Of a DNA stretch of 64,000 nt, positions 7,744 to 19,100 are shown piece after piece (position 1 is the stretch's first letter; each line of letters opens with the position of its first letter). This stretch comes from Yeguia hominis (lineage in GTDB: Bacteria; Bacillota; Clostridia; Oscillospirales; Acutalibacteraceae): NCBI RefSeq assembly GCF_014384705.1, contig NZ_JACRSN010000007.1, positions 62,001-126,000 of the forward strand. The letters are read 5' to 3'. The notes under the pieces were generated by a model. The model was not told the origin of the DNA, made no database searches, and saw only the letters and a list, made by a program, of their open reading frames with translations. The translations under genes were made by a program, and so were the position numbers.

Positions 7744-9477
7744 ATGATCAAACAACTCCTTTCCTGTGTGGGGGAATACCGTAAGCCGGCAATTTTGACC
7801 CCGCTGTTTGTTGTGGGAGAGGTTGCGATGGAACTTCTGATGCCGCTGGTAATGGCGTCGATTATCGATACCGGTATCCAGGGAGACGGCGGGATCCGGT
7901 ATACGATCCTGATGGGCCTTCTGATGGCGGTAATGGCGGCAGCTTCCCTGTGCTTCGGCGCGCTTGCCGGAAAATTTTGTGCGGTTGCAAGTACGGGCTT
8001 TGCCAAAAATGTGCGGAACCGGCTGTTCGACCGGGTTCAGGATTTTTCATTTTCCAATGTGGACCGGTATTCGACTGCATCGCTGGTGACGCGCCTGACG
8101 ACAGATGTCACGAACACGCAGAATGCCTTTATGATGTCGCTGCGTCTGGCGGTGCGCGCACCGGTAATGTTTATCGGTGCACTTTTTATGGCGATTCTGA
8201 TCAGTCCGGATTTGTCCAGTATTTTCCTCTTCGTTTTGCCGGTGCTGGTAATTGCGGTTGCGCTGCTGGGATCTGTCGCGTTTCCGCGGTTCCGGGAAAT
8301 GCTGCGGCAGTATGACGCCATGAATGCTTCTGTACAGGAGAACTTAATCGGAATCCGGGTCGTCAAAGCATTTGTCCGTGAACGGCATGAAACCGAAAAA
8401 TTCCGCGAGAGAGCGGATGCCGTACGGCGCGCGCAGATTGCGGCGGAAAAAATCATGGTGCTTGGCATGCCGATTATGCAGCTATGTATGTACGGATGTA
8501 TTGTTGCCGTGCTTTGGCTCGGCGGAAAAGACGTCATCGGCGGAGAATTGGAGCTGGGGCAGCTATCGAGCTTTTTACAGTACATTATGCAAATCTTGAT
8601 GTCTCTGATGATGGTTTGCATGATCTTTATCATGCTTGTTCTTTCCCGTGCATCGGTTTCCCGAATTGCAGAAATTTTCTCTGAAACACCGGATATCCGC
8701 GATGATGCGGCGGATGCGGCGTGCACGCTGGCGGACGGCTCGGTTTCTTTTGAAGATGTATCGTTCCGCTATGACACCGGTGCAGGCGGAGAGGACGTCC
8801 TTTCGCATATCTCTCTGCAGATTGCCTCCGGCCAGACCGTCGGAATCATCGGCGGGACCGGTTCTGCCAAAACAACGCTGGTTCAGCTGATTCCGCGGCT
8901 TTATGAAGTGACTTCCGGTACGCTGAAGGTTGGCGGAAGGCCGGTTGCCGAATATCCGCTGCAGACGCTCCGCAATGCAGTTGCAATGGTTTTGCAGAAA
9001 AATGTTTTGTTCTCCGGAACCATTCGGGAAAATCTCAGATGGGGCAACGAACATGCGACAGACGCCGAACTCGAAGAGGCCTGCCGCGCAGCGCAGGCGC
9101 ATGAATTTATCAGTTCCTTTCCGGACGGTTATGATACGGAGCTGGGACAGGGCGGCGTCAATGTTTCCGGCGGACAGAAACAACGCCTCTGTATTGCCAG
9201 AGCGCTTCTGAAAAAACCGAAAATTCTGATTTTAGACGACTCGACCAGCGCGGTAGACACTGCAACGGACAGTAAAATTCGTACGGCATTTCGCGACGAT
9301 CTCCACGGAACGACTGTAATCATGATTGCGCAGCGGATTACATCCGTCATGGACGCCGACCAGATTGTCGTGCTGGACGACGGGAAAATCAGTGCCTGCG
9401 GAACCCACGAAACGCTGATGCAGACAAGTGAAATCTATCGTGAAGTGTATGAATCGCAGCAAAGGGGGGAGGCATAA
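7744..9477 (+). CDS. ABC exporter half-transporter, degenerate-site subunit
   Basis: 577 residues: six-helix membrane domain (about 1-300) and a C-terminal ATPase. The Walker A is GGTGSAKTT near residue 368, with Ala where Gly is usual. The signature is VSGGQKQR near 473. Walker B ends LDDSTSAVD near 495, with Asp in place of the catalytic Glu. Together with the canonical partner encoded immediately downstream, this is the hallmark of heterodimeric multidrug-type exporters (BmrCD/TM287-288 class), in which one ATP site does not hydrolyse efficiently. Substrate unknown; drugs, lipids or peptides are possible. A GAGGGA site precedes the ATG. Confidence 0.93.
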   Translation: MIKQLLSCVGEYRKPAILTPLFVVGEVAMELLMPLVMASIIDTGIQGDGGIRYTILMGLLMAVMAAASLCFGALAGKFCAVASTGFAKNVRNRLFDRVQDFSFSNVDRYSTASLVTRLTTDVTNTQNAFMMSLRLAVRAPVMFIGALFMAILISPDLSSIFLFVLPVLVIAVALLGSVAFPRFREMLRQYDAMNASVQENLIGIRVVKAFVRERHETEKFRERADAVRRAQIAAEKIMVLGMPIMQLCMYGCIVAVLWLGGKDVIGGELELGQLSSFLQYIMQILMSLMMVCMIFIMLVLSRASVSRIAEIFSETPDIRDDAADAACTLADGSVSFEDVSFRYDTGAGGEDVLSHISLQIASGQTVGIIGGTGSAKTTLVQLIPRLYEVTSGTLKVGGRPVAEYPLQTLRNAVAMVLQKNVLFSGTIRENLRWGNEHATDAELEEACRAAQAHEFISSFPDGYDTELGQGGVNVSGGQKQRLCIARALLKKPKILILDDSTSAVDTATDSKIRTAFRDDLHGTTVIMIAQRITSVMDADQIVVLDDGKISACGTHETLMQTSEIYREVYESQQRGEA

Positions 9478-9478
9478 C

Positions 9479-11377
9479 ATGGCGCACGGAAGAGGCCCGG
9501 GCAAAGGCGCCCCGATGGAGCGGCCCAAGCATCCTGGTAAAACGATCGCACGGATCTTTGGGTATATGGGCGAATATAAAGTTGTGCTGATCTTTGTTGT
9601 GCTTGCGATTTTTGCCAGTGTGTTCGGAATGCTGGCCGGCACGGCGATGCTGCAAAGCATCATTGACGATTATATCACGCCGCTTCTGCAGGAATATTCT
9701 GCGCAGCGAATGGCAGGATTTGTGCGAACACTGATTACGATGGGCGTGATTTTCCTGTTTGCCGCAGCTTGCACCTATTTTTATAACCGTGTGATGCTGA
9801 TGGTTTCGACAAGAGCGCTTTACCGGATCCGCACGGAACTGTTTGAGAAAATGGAACGCCTGCCGATTCGCTATTTCGACCGGCACACGCACGGAGAGCT
9901 GATGAGCCGGTATACGAACGATACCGACACCATTCGGGAGATGCTTTCCAACAGTGTGACGAACTTTATTTCTTCCGGCATCACGATCATCGGCGTTTTT
10001 GCGCTGATGGTGTATTATAGCTGGCAGCTGACGCTTCTGGTCTTGCTGATGCTGGTTGTCATGCTTTCTGTGATCAAAAAAATCGGCGGAAAAAGCGGCG
10101 CGTATTTTATGCGTCAGCAGGCAGAACTCGGGAAGGTCAACGGATATATTGAGGAAATGATCGAAGGACAGAAGGTGGTAAAGGTCTTCTGTCATGAGGA
10201 CGCTGCAAAAGCGGAATTCCACAAGCGGAACGAGGCGCTTTGCGAGGCGGCGTGCAACGCCAATACGTTTGCGAATATTCTGATGCCGATCATGATGAAT
10301 CTTTCGAATATTCATTACGCGGTAACAGCGGTGGTGGGCGGCGTGCTGGCGATTGTCAATGTGCTGACAGTTGGAACTGTAGTGGCCTTTTTACAGCTGA
10401 CCCGAAGCTTTGCCCAGCCGGTCACACAGATTTCCCAGCAGTTTAATACGGTTTTGACCGCACTTGCCGGTGCGGAGCGAATCTTTAACCTGATTGACGA
10501 GCAGCCGGAAACAGACGACGGCTATGTGACCCTTGTCCGCGGAATCAGCCACGCAGACGGTACGTTTACAGAGCAGCCGCGTGGCGGCGACTGGTTTTGG
10601 CGGCATCCGCACAAGGCGGACGGAAGTGTGACCTATCAGAAGGTCGAGGGCGCAGTAGAGTTTGATGACGTATATTTTGGGTACGAAGAAAATAAGACCG
10701 TACTCAATGGGATTTCCCTCTACGCCAATCCGGGTCAAAAAATTGCGTTTGTCGGTTCGACCGGCGCCGGAAAAACCACCATTACCAACTTGATCAACCG
10801 ATTCTATGACGTCCCGGATGGGAAAATCCGGTATGATGGGATCAATATCAACAAAATCCGGAAAGACGATCTGCGCCGGTCGCTCTCCATGGTCTTGCAG
10901 GATACCCATCTGTTCACAGGAACGGTTCTGGAGAATATTCGCTACGGACGCTTGGAGGCAACGGACGAAGAGGTAAAGCGGGCGGCTGTGCTTGCCAATG
11001 CAGATGCATTTATTCGCCATTTGCCGCATGGATATGAGACCATGCTCACCGCAGACGGCGCCAACCTCTCCCAGGGGCAGCGGCAGCTTTTGGCGATTGC
11101 ACGTGCGGCGGTTGCGGATCCGCCGGTGCTGATTTTGGACGAAGCAACCTCTTCGATTGATACGCGCACAGAACGACTGATTGAAAAAGGAATGGACAGC
11201 CTGATGGAAGGCCGGACGGTCTTCGTTATTGCGCACCGGCTCTCCACGGTCCGGAATGCGGATGCGATTTTGGTGCTCGAGAACGGACAGATCATTGAGC
11301 GCGGCAATCACGAGGAATTGATTGCCCAGAAAGGAAAATACTATCAGCTTTACACGGGTATGTTCGAATTGTCCTGA
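9479..11377 (+). CDS. ABC exporter half-transporter, canonical catalytic subunit
   Basis: 632 residues from ATG 9479, which follows GGGGGAGG and the upstream stop by one base. An earlier in-frame start at 9428 lies inside the previous gene and is less likely. The membrane domain (about 20-340) is followed by an ATPase with Walker A STGAGKTT near residue 424, signature LSQGQRQ near 529 and a canonical Walker B LDEATSSID near 551. The insert between the membrane domain and the ATPase (about 345-395) is longer than usual. It should form the heterodimer with the preceding subunit. Confidence 0.94.
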   Translation: MAHGRGPGKGAPMERPKHPGKTIARIFGYMGEYKVVLIFVVLAIFASVFGMLAGTAMLQSIIDDYITPLLQEYSAQRMAGFVRTLITMGVIFLFAAACTYFYNRVMLMVSTRALYRIRTELFEKMERLPIRYFDRHTHGELMSRYTNDTDTIREMLSNSVTNFISSGITIIGVFALMVYYSWQLTLLVLLMLVVMLSVIKKIGGKSGAYFMRQQAELGKVNGYIEEMIEGQKVVKVFCHEDAAKAEFHKRNEALCEAACNANTFANILMPIMMNLSNIHYAVTAVVGGVLAIVNVLTVGTVVAFLQLTRSFAQPVTQISQQFNTVLTALAGAERIFNLIDEQPETDDGYVTLVRGISHADGTFTEQPRGGDWFWRHPHKADGSVTYQKVEGAVEFDDVYFGYEENKTVLNGISLYANPGQKIAFVGSTGAGKTTITNLINRFYDVPDGKIRYDGININKIRKDDLRRSLSMVLQDTHLFTGTVLENIRYGRLEATDEEVKRAAVLANADAFIRHLPHGYETMLTADGANLSQGQRQLLAIARAAVADPPVLILDEATSSIDTRTERLIEKGMDSLMEGRTVFVIAHRLSTVRNADAILVLENGQIIERGNHEELIAQKGKYYQLYTGMFELS

Positions 11378-11379
11378 GC

Positions 11380-11417
11380 AAACGTCCGGTTTTCCATGCG
11401 GAGGCCGGACGTTTTTT
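11380..11417 (+). terminator. Terminator of the ABC exporter operon
   Basis: AACGTCCGG (11381-11389) pairs with CCGGACGTT (11405-11413), followed by a T-run. It begins 3 nt after the stop codon. Confidence 0.85.
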
Positions 11418-11437
11418 GAAAAACAGTGGCGTCAAAG

Positions 11438-11466
11438 TTGATAAAAAGGCGCCTATGCGATATAAT
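11438..11466 (+). promoter_or_regulatory. Strong sigma-A promoter of the binding-protein gene
   Basis: TTGATA (11438-11443), exactly 17 nt, then a perfect TATAAT (11461-11466). The leader to the start codon is about 100 nt and includes a small CAGAGC/GCTCTG stem. Confidence 0.75.
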
Positions 11467-11571
11467 ACCTTTATAAAATGGTGATGGTATAAACAATACA
11501 GAGACCGGAAAACGCGCCGCAAGGCAGAGCGGATCGGCTCTGGATGTCTTGACGAAAACAGGAGTGTTTTT

Positions 11572-13257
11572 ATGCATAGTTTAAAAAAGCAGATGATTTC
11601 AGTGGGTCTGGCTTTGATTTTGTTATTTTCCTTCTCGGCCTGTGCGGCTTCCGGCGGAGGGCCCGGAGAGTCAAGTGAGGCTTCTTCGCAGGCAGAATCC
11701 GGGGAGTCTACGGCGTCTACCGGAGAGGAAAATTCAGATCAGCCGGAGCAGCCGCAGGAACCGGTCGTTTCTTACGCGGTTTCTACATTTCCAGATTCTC
11801 TGGATTCAGCGGTTACGCTCAGTCTGTTTGATGCGGAAATTTTGTACCATACGTCAGAAGGGCTGGTGCGCCTGTATCAGAATACCGTACAGCCTGGAAT
11901 TGCACAGCGTTGGGAAGTGGACGGCGCACAGTATACGTTCCATCTCCGGGATGCTGTCTGGGAGGACGGGCAGCCGGTAACCGCGGACGATTTTGTGTAT
12001 GCGTTCCGGCGGGCGTTGGATCCGCAGGTGAATCCTTCCCTGATCGGCGGGCTGCTTTCCATTAAAAATGCACTTGCATACCGTTCCGGAAATGCGGATG
12101 CCTCTGCGCTTGGAATGGAAGCGCCGGATGATCAGACCCTTGTTTTGACGCTAGAATCGGAATCGCCGTATTTTTTGAATATGCTGGCGTCAGACTCTCA
12201 TGCATATCCGGTGCGGCAAGACGCAGTAGAAACCTATGGCTCGGATTATGCAAAGAGCGCAGCAGCGTATCTTTCCTGCGGGCCGTTCCGGCTGCAGTCC
12301 TGGGACGAGGAGACCATCACGATGGTACGCAATGATACGTACTGGGATGCGGATAAAATTCATCTGGAAAAACTGGTTTGCAAACTTGTCCCGGATGGTG
12401 CGACCCGTGCGCTCATGTATGAGTCCGGGGAACTGAATGCATATATCGAGTTTCTGAAAAGCAACAGCACGTATTATACAGATGCAAAATCTGCCTGCGG
12501 GAACACGCTGATTTCGCTGCAGGTCAATATGGAAACGGAAGCGCTTGCGAATGATGACTTCCGCAAGGCGCTGAGCCAGGCGATTGACCGTCAGACTTTG
12601 GTCAGCGGCGCTGCAACCGGCGGTTCAGAGGCGACCAATCGGTTCGTTTCCTCGATTGTTTCCGGAAGCAGCGGAGCCTATACTGCGGCGTATCCCATGC
12701 AGGGCACTGCATTGTCCGGTGATCTAACCGCGGCAAAAGCAAGCCTACAAACGGCACTGCAGGCGCTTGCGCTGGACAAAGCTCCCACACTTCGTTTTGT
12801 CTGCCATGATACTGCAGCAGCCGTTCCGGTTGCGGAAGCACTTGTGGATTATTGGAAACAGCTTGGTCTAACCGATGTGCAGCTTGAATGCCTTCCGGCC
12901 GAAGAAGCGATCACACGTTGCCGGGAAAAGGACTATGATCTCTATCTTCAGGTGAACAATGCAGCCTATTTGGATCCGTATGCACACCTTTCCCAGTGGA
13001 CCTCCAACGCGGCATACAACTGGACAGGCTGGGCGGATGAGACGTATGACACAATGCTGGAGGAGACAAATCATCTGCAAAATGAAACGGAGCGATTCCA
13101 AAAACTCGGCGAATGTGAGCAATACCTGATTGATCACGGCCCGCAAATCCCGCTTTATTTCCGCGGGTATCTGTATGGTGCAAAAGAGAATGTAACGGGA
13201 ATTTCCGCGTCCGGCGTAGGCGTTGGTCTGGAGATGCTTTATGCGGAGGTTTCGTAA
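11572..13257 (+). CDS. Peptide-type ABC transporter substrate-binding lipoprotein (SBP_bac_5)
   Basis: 561 residues. A lipoprotein signal ends in FSAC with the lipidated Cys at 24, followed by a Ser/Glu/Gly-rich tether. The mature domain has the OppA/DppA-family features, including WEVDGAQYTFHLRDAVWEDG followed by QPVTADDFVYAFRRALDP. It would capture oligopeptides outside the membrane. No permease or ATPase gene is adjacent, so it either serves a transporter encoded elsewhere or acts in peptide sensing. It has its own promoter and terminator. Confidence 0.93.
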   Translation: MHSLKKQMISVGLALILLFSFSACAASGGGPGESSEASSQAESGESTASTGEENSDQPEQPQEPVVSYAVSTFPDSLDSAVTLSLFDAEILYHTSEGLVRLYQNTVQPGIAQRWEVDGAQYTFHLRDAVWEDGQPVTADDFVYAFRRALDPQVNPSLIGGLLSIKNALAYRSGNADASALGMEAPDDQTLVLTLESESPYFLNMLASDSHAYPVRQDAVETYGSDYAKSAAAYLSCGPFRLQSWDEETITMVRNDTYWDADKIHLEKLVCKLVPDGATRALMYESGELNAYIEFLKSNSTYYTDAKSACGNTLISLQVNMETEALANDDFRKALSQAIDRQTLVSGAATGGSEATNRFVSSIVSGSSGAYTAAYPMQGTALSGDLTAAKASLQTALQALALDKAPTLRFVCHDTAAAVPVAEALVDYWKQLGLTDVQLECLPAEEAITRCREKDYDLYLQVNNAAYLDPYAHLSQWTSNAAYNWTGWADETYDTMLEETNHLQNETERFQKLGECEQYLIDHGPQIPLYFRGYLYGAKENVTGISASGVGVGLEMLYAEVS

Positions 13258-13278
13258 AAGCAGGGAATATCGCGAAGG

Positions 13279-13311
13279 GCGGACTTTGCAGAGCGCAGAG
13301 TCCGCTTTTTT
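13279..13311 (+). terminator. Terminator of the binding-protein gene
   Basis: GCGGACT (13279-13285) pairs with AGTCCGC (13299-13305), followed by six T. Confidence 0.85.
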
Positions 13312-13408
13312 GAAATAGAAAGCACACTGAATTAATGCACAAAAATAAAATCTCACAATTACATAAAATACACATGACGCTGAAATTGTTGGTTTGCGAA
13401 AAAAAGGA

Positions 13409-13437
13409 TTGCATTTCTGAAATCTGTGTTGTATAAT
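13409..13437 (+). promoter_or_regulatory. Promoter of the tRNA gene
   Basis: TTGCAT (13409-13414), 17 nt, TATAAT (13432-13437), ending 29 nt before the tRNA. Confidence 0.75.
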
Positions 13438-13466
13438 AATAAAGCACTTTTGAAAGAGGTAAATAT

Positions 13467-14115
<649 letters not shown>

Positions 14116-14774
14116 GTTCCGTATTCAAATTGTTCCAATAAGAGCCAATATCCGCACTTGTGAAATACTTAAAACCGCCTGCTTCTGACTTCAATTCGCC
14201 GTTTTTAACTCCATAGCAGGCGTAAATCAAATCGTAGCTTGTTCCATCTGAGAGGTTAAATCTAAAGCTGGTCACATCTGCTCCGGCAGTTTCCTCAGTT
14301 GTTTTGTCTTTTAAGGATAAGCCCTTGAACTTATCATACAGGGTCTTTATATCATTTTCAGCAACAACTACTTTCTTTTCTGCTGATGCAGGCACTCCGT
14401 CATAGTGGTACATTTCAACGCTTTCGACATCTTCAACCTCAAATGGGAAGTCGATTTTGACAGGCTCATAAGCAATGTTTATAGGTAACAGAAAGAGAGC
14501 TGTAAAAATTGCAATGATACAAAGAGCGATGGAAACGAGAACAGCAATCGTTATCTTTTTTCTGCCTCTCTGCTTTTCTTTTGCCTCATGGCGCATAATA
14601 ACGCTTTCGCTTTCTTCGTGAAGAACATCTTCGTTCGTGTGAGAAAGCAATTTCTGATAAATTGCGTTACAGTCAGCACAGGCGTTCAAATGCTCTTTTA
14701 CCATCTCTGCGCTTGCTTCGCTGCAAGCACCGTCAACATACAGCGGAAGAATATCTCGAACAATATCGCATTGT

Positions 14775-15260
14775 TTACTCATGCTTTTCATCCATCCTTT
14801 CTTGAATTTTTAGCTTTGCACGATGATAAGTAACTCTCGCCCATGATTCTGTTTTTCCAAAAATTGCAGCGATTTGTGAAAAAGATAGTTCCCCGAATAC
14901 GCGAAGCTGAAAGACTTCTTTGTATGGTTCTTCCAAACGGTGAAGAACGAGGTGTATGCGGAACGCCATGTCAGAATCTGCAACTGCGTTCTCAACATTT
15001 TCATTTGATGGCAAGTCATTGATTTCACTCACATCAGCTACTCGCTGACGGCTTCGCATTTCATCATGGTAAAGATTTTTTGCTATGGAGCAGAGCCATG
15101 TCAATTCATCTGACTTACCTTTGAATTGTGATGTTGTAGAAACAGCCTTATAGAATGTGTTCTGCGTGATTTCCTCTGCTATCTCACGATTTTTGGCAAG
15201 AGAAATAGTATACGAGTATACCTGTAAATAGTAGGCTTTATAGAGCTTTTCATAGTCCAT
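14775..15260 (-). CDS. ECF-type RNA polymerase sigma factor
   Basis: 161 residues with sigma-70 region 2 (REIAEEITQNTFYKAV, then WLCSIAKNLYHDEMR) and region 4 (EPYKEVFQLRVFGELSFSQI, then WARVTYHRAKLKIQERM). I choose ATG 15260 because AAGGAGG lies 11 nt upstream; a longer frame to 15287 begins before the ribosome site. It is followed by an overlapping anti-sigma gene and preceded by an ECF-type promoter, so the pair is probably autoregulated. It sits inside a disrupted recombinase gene. Confidence 0.93.
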   Translation of the reverse strand: MDYEKLYKAYYLQVYSYTISLAKNREIAEEITQNTFYKAVSTTSQFKGKSDELTWLCSIAKNLYHDEMRSRQRVADVSEINDLPSNENVENAVADSDMAFRIHLVLHRLEEPYKEVFQLRVFGELSFSQIAAIFGKTESWARVTYHRAKLKIQERMDEKHE

Positions 15261-15293
15261 ACTTGTCATCACCTCCTTCAGCTTCATAGGTTA

Positions 15294-15319
15294 GACGGAG
15301 AAATCGGAATTTCGTTACA
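15294..15319 (-). promoter_or_regulatory. ECF-sigma promoter, probable autoregulation
   Basis: On the minus strand TGTAAC (complement of 15314-15319), exactly 16 nt, then CGTC (complement of 15294-15297). This is the consensus shape of Firmicute ECF promoters (SigM/SigV/SigW group). It ends about 34 nt before the sigma start codon. Confidence 0.7.
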
Positions 15320-15532
15320 AAGAAGTTTGAAATTTTTATACCTTTACGCTACTCTTGCTTTCTGCGGACTATTGGTAGACGCGCATTAACGGCAAGCAAA
15401 GAGATTGCTGTGTCAGCTTGATATGTTCAAATGCTAATTAAGTATAGCATACAGCTATGAATTTTTCTATTGCGTTCCCCTGACTTCGGAATAGTGGCAG
15501 GGCTGGCTGTCTTTGTTTTGCTTTGTGCTTCT

Positions 15533-15973
15533 CTACCGTACATGAGCATTCGCGCCGCATTTGCAATATACAAGCCCGCTGCACAAATATCCGACTTTCT
15601 TTCCTGTTTGCTTCCGTTCCGTCATAATCCGCTGCACCTCCATAAACTGCGCCTTGCCGATGATTACCGGCAGGGCGTTTTCAATTTTAATCGCATTCGG
15701 CTTTTCCCGCCTGTCTGCGCGCTTCTTTTCCTCTTGCGGGCTGTAAGGATATAGCCCGGTGTATTTCTCATTGCGGAGCATTTCATAAACCTGTGGGTAT
15801 TGTATCGGCTTTCCGCGTTTGCCCCGGATGCCGAGCGCATCCATTTCCTTGATGATTTCCGTAAATCCTTTTTGGTTTTGAGCGGCATCGAACAGCTTGC
15901 GCCTATAAACTGCTTCCAGTATTACAGAAGAAAGGATGCGGGCTGACGGAAAAAGATTGACAAAACTTTCCAA
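15533..15973 (-). pseudogene. Middle piece of a large serine recombinase
   Basis: The frame covers the recombinase domain (GFTEIIKEMDALGIRGKRGK, YEMLRNEKYTGLYPY) and the first zinc-ribbon half (LCSGLVYCKCGANAHV). It then hits a stop created by the junction with the sigma/anti-sigma segment. The N-terminal resolvase domain with the catalytic serine is absent. The upstream end fades out at about 15920-15973, where the Rhs promoter begins. With 13522-14115 it makes one broken, inactive integrase. Confidence 0.85.
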
Positions 15974-15985
15974 ATATGATAAATT
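15957..15985 (+). promoter_or_regulatory. Probable promoter of the full-length Rhs gene
   Basis: TTGACA (15957-15962), exactly 17 nt, TAAATT (15980-15985). It gives a leader of about 130 nt before the Rhs ATG. It is the only clear sigma-A promoter I see in front of an Rhs frame with a secretion signal. Confidence 0.6.
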
Positions 15986-16123
15986 TAAGACAAAATATGA
16001 CGGGCTTATGAAAAATATTTAAACAGAATATAAAAACGGACGGAAATGGAGGGGAGTCCCTTGCAGCAGGCCGCAGCAATCCGGAAAGAAAAGAGATGAG
16101 AGAAAAAAGAAAGGCGGCAAACA

Positions 16124-19100
16124 ATGAAAAAATGGCTGAAAGTCATCGCCCTGATTCTGAGCATCGCATTGTTCATACAGCTGCCGGTGTATGCAGTGGA
16201 ACAAAGTGAAATCGAGCCCCAGACAGAACCCGTTGCGTCGGAAGAGGAAGAAACGCCTGACGAAGAGATCGAACCGGCGGCGCCGGCGGAAGGGGAGCTC
16301 CCCAGCGAGCCGGAACCGGAAGAATCTCTGCCCCCGGAGGAAAGCGAAAGTTCGCCGGAACCAGAGACGCCGGAGGAGAGAGAAACCGGTCCGCCGTCAG
16401 AAGCGCCCGTATCTGACGAGCCGGAACCGGAAGATCCGGTCACGCTGGTTGAAGGAGACGTCGGCGGAACTGTGGCCGAAAATGAGACGGCCATGCCCCG
16501 AGACGAAGAAGCTGCAGCCGAAATCATCGGAGAAGATGAAAGCCGGCGCGAAGAAAACGTCAAGCACTTTCTTCGGTCGGACGGCAGCTACACGGCTGTA
16601 CAGTACCGCAAACCGGTACACTACCGGGAGACGGACGAAGACGCGTGGCAGGATATCGACAATACGCTGGTGCCGGATGTGCAGCTTCCGGCGTCTGTGT
16701 CCGAAGAAGAAACCGGGAGCCTGTCCGGTGAAACGGGAGACGATCCGGCTGCGTCGGAGGACCCCGTTGCGCCGTCCGCCGAAGCGGTCTGGTATGTGCC
16801 GGCTTCGTCGCCGGTAGACGTGGCGTTTGCGCAGGACAGCGCCTGTGAAAGCCTGGTGCGTTACCAGTCCGGGGAATACACGCTTGCGTGGCGGTATGCG
16901 CGCACAGCGGCGTCTGTCGTAACCGGCGAGCAGGAAAGCTTTGCGCCGGAAGAATCTGCAGAGAGCGGCGCGGAATTTTACCTCGAAGCGCTGAGCGGCG
17001 GGATTGTGTACCGCAATCTGCTGCCGAATATCGACGTGGAATATGTGGTAACGTCGAATCTTTTAAAAGAAAACCTCATCCTGAAAAGCCGTGCGGTGCA
17101 GAGCGCGATTGTCGCGGTGTATGAAATCGGCAATTTGCAGGCTGAGCAAAAAAGTGCGACGGAAATTGCCCTGAAAGATGGAGATAAAACCGTCTTTACC
17201 ATCGTGGCGCCGGTGATGATGGATGCGTCGGAAGCGCAGAGCACCGCGCTGACAATGACGATTCTTTCAGAAGCAAACGGCGAGCTGCGTCTCCGTCTGA
17301 ACGCCGACCGTGCGTGGCTGGATGCGCCGGAAAGGGTTTACCCGGTCACCATCGACCCGTATATTCACGAAGGCATCGTGGACTACGCCGATGATGAGAG
17401 CGCGCTGTATTCGACGCCGTCGAGCGGCCGCCCGTACGGGACGCTGGTCGTCGGAAAGAATTCCGATTACGGCAAATGCCGGTCTTACATGAAGTTTGAC
17501 CTGCCGACGCTGGAGGCCGGCGATATGGTGATCGGCGGGACGCTGAATGTCGCACAGTACAGCGGTTCTTACGGCTTTTCCGCCGTGGGAAAAACCAGCA
17601 TGCAGATCAACGCATATCAGGTGCTGAGCAGCTGGACGGAAAGCAGCATCCAGAACTCGAGCGCGTTTTCGGGACTGCCGCAGTGCGATACCGCGGTGAT
17701 GGACTATGTAAAGGTCGGGGAAAAGAGCGAAATGGGCTGGGTGAGCCTCGATGTCACGCAGGCGGTCAGAGACTGGTACGGCGGCGTGTCGCCGAACTAC
17801 GGCCTGTGTCTGCAGTCAGAAGCCGAAAGCGACTATGCGGTAGCGTGCTTTGTTGCGTCGAATAACTACTCGTACCCGACGGCAACGCCGACGCTGACGG
17901 TGTCATATCTGAACAACAAAGGTCTGGAGGACCGGTGGACGTACCACGCGCAGAGTGTCGGAGAGAAATGCACGACCTACGTCAACGACTATACGGGAAA
18001 CCTGGTCACCATTGCGGATATCGCCTCATCGAGCGGCAGCATCGCGCCGTTTACCATTCAGGCGGTATATAACGGCTACCAGAAAGGCAAATACGCCGAA
18101 ACACCGACCAAAATCGGCAAAGGGTTCCGGCTGAGCATTTCACAGACCATGGTGCAAATCACAGACGGCCCGGATGCACTGTCCAAGGCGCTCTACAAGG
18201 CCGGATTCCGGTACAAATATACGGACGGCGACGGAACGGTGCATTACTTCAAGGCCAAAAAGGACACCACCGACCAGTTTGAGGACGAAGAGGGCCTCGG
18301 CCTGACGCTCAAGGTGCTCGGCGATGCCAATCTCGTGGAAGGGCAGAAATATGAGCTGGCGTCCGATAAAGGCGGGAAGATCACCTTCCTGAAATCCGGA
18401 AAGCTGCGCGCCGTCTACGATACGGACGGCAACCGGTACCGCTTGACCTACAACGAGTCGGGCACCGTGTTCCGCGTGTACGACAGCGCCGAGCGGCATT
18501 TCTCCTTTACGTATGACGCGAACAACAACGTGACCAAAATCACAGACCCGGCGGGTCGGGAAATCACGTTCACATACGATGAGAGCGTGCGGATCAAGAC
18601 GCTGACCTATCCGGACGGCACGACGAACAACTTCCGCTGGAGCAACAGCCGGATGCGCCTGGCGCGCGGAACAGACGGCCGGATGATCGCGTTCGGATAT
18701 CCGGAGAGCGGCGACGAGGCGACGATTTCGCGGGTCACGAAGATCACCGAATACGACAAAAGCGGAACGCAGGAAACGGCGAACGAGGGCGGCCATATCG
18801 AAATCGACTACGGCCGCAACCGGTATACCAAATTCACCGACCATAAGGGCCGGACGGAAAAATACCTGTTCGACCGCGTGGGACGGACCGTGAATGTCGT
18901 AGCGGCGGACGGCAGCATCACGACAGCGGGATATACCGGGACGTCTGGCAAAACTGCAAACCGGATCAAAAAGCTGACCACCGGCACAAAACACGTGAAT
19001 AACCTGCTGAAAAACCATAGCTTCGAGTCGGGCGGCGCAAGCTGGAACCTGACGGACGCCGCAGTGGCAACCGACAAGGCGTACCTCGGGAACAAGGCGG

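Noticed and set aside
18140..19018. Long minus-strand frames inside the Rhs gene
   Set aside because: The GC-rich core gives long antisense frames in every copy; they follow codon bias of the plus strand and have no starts or families.
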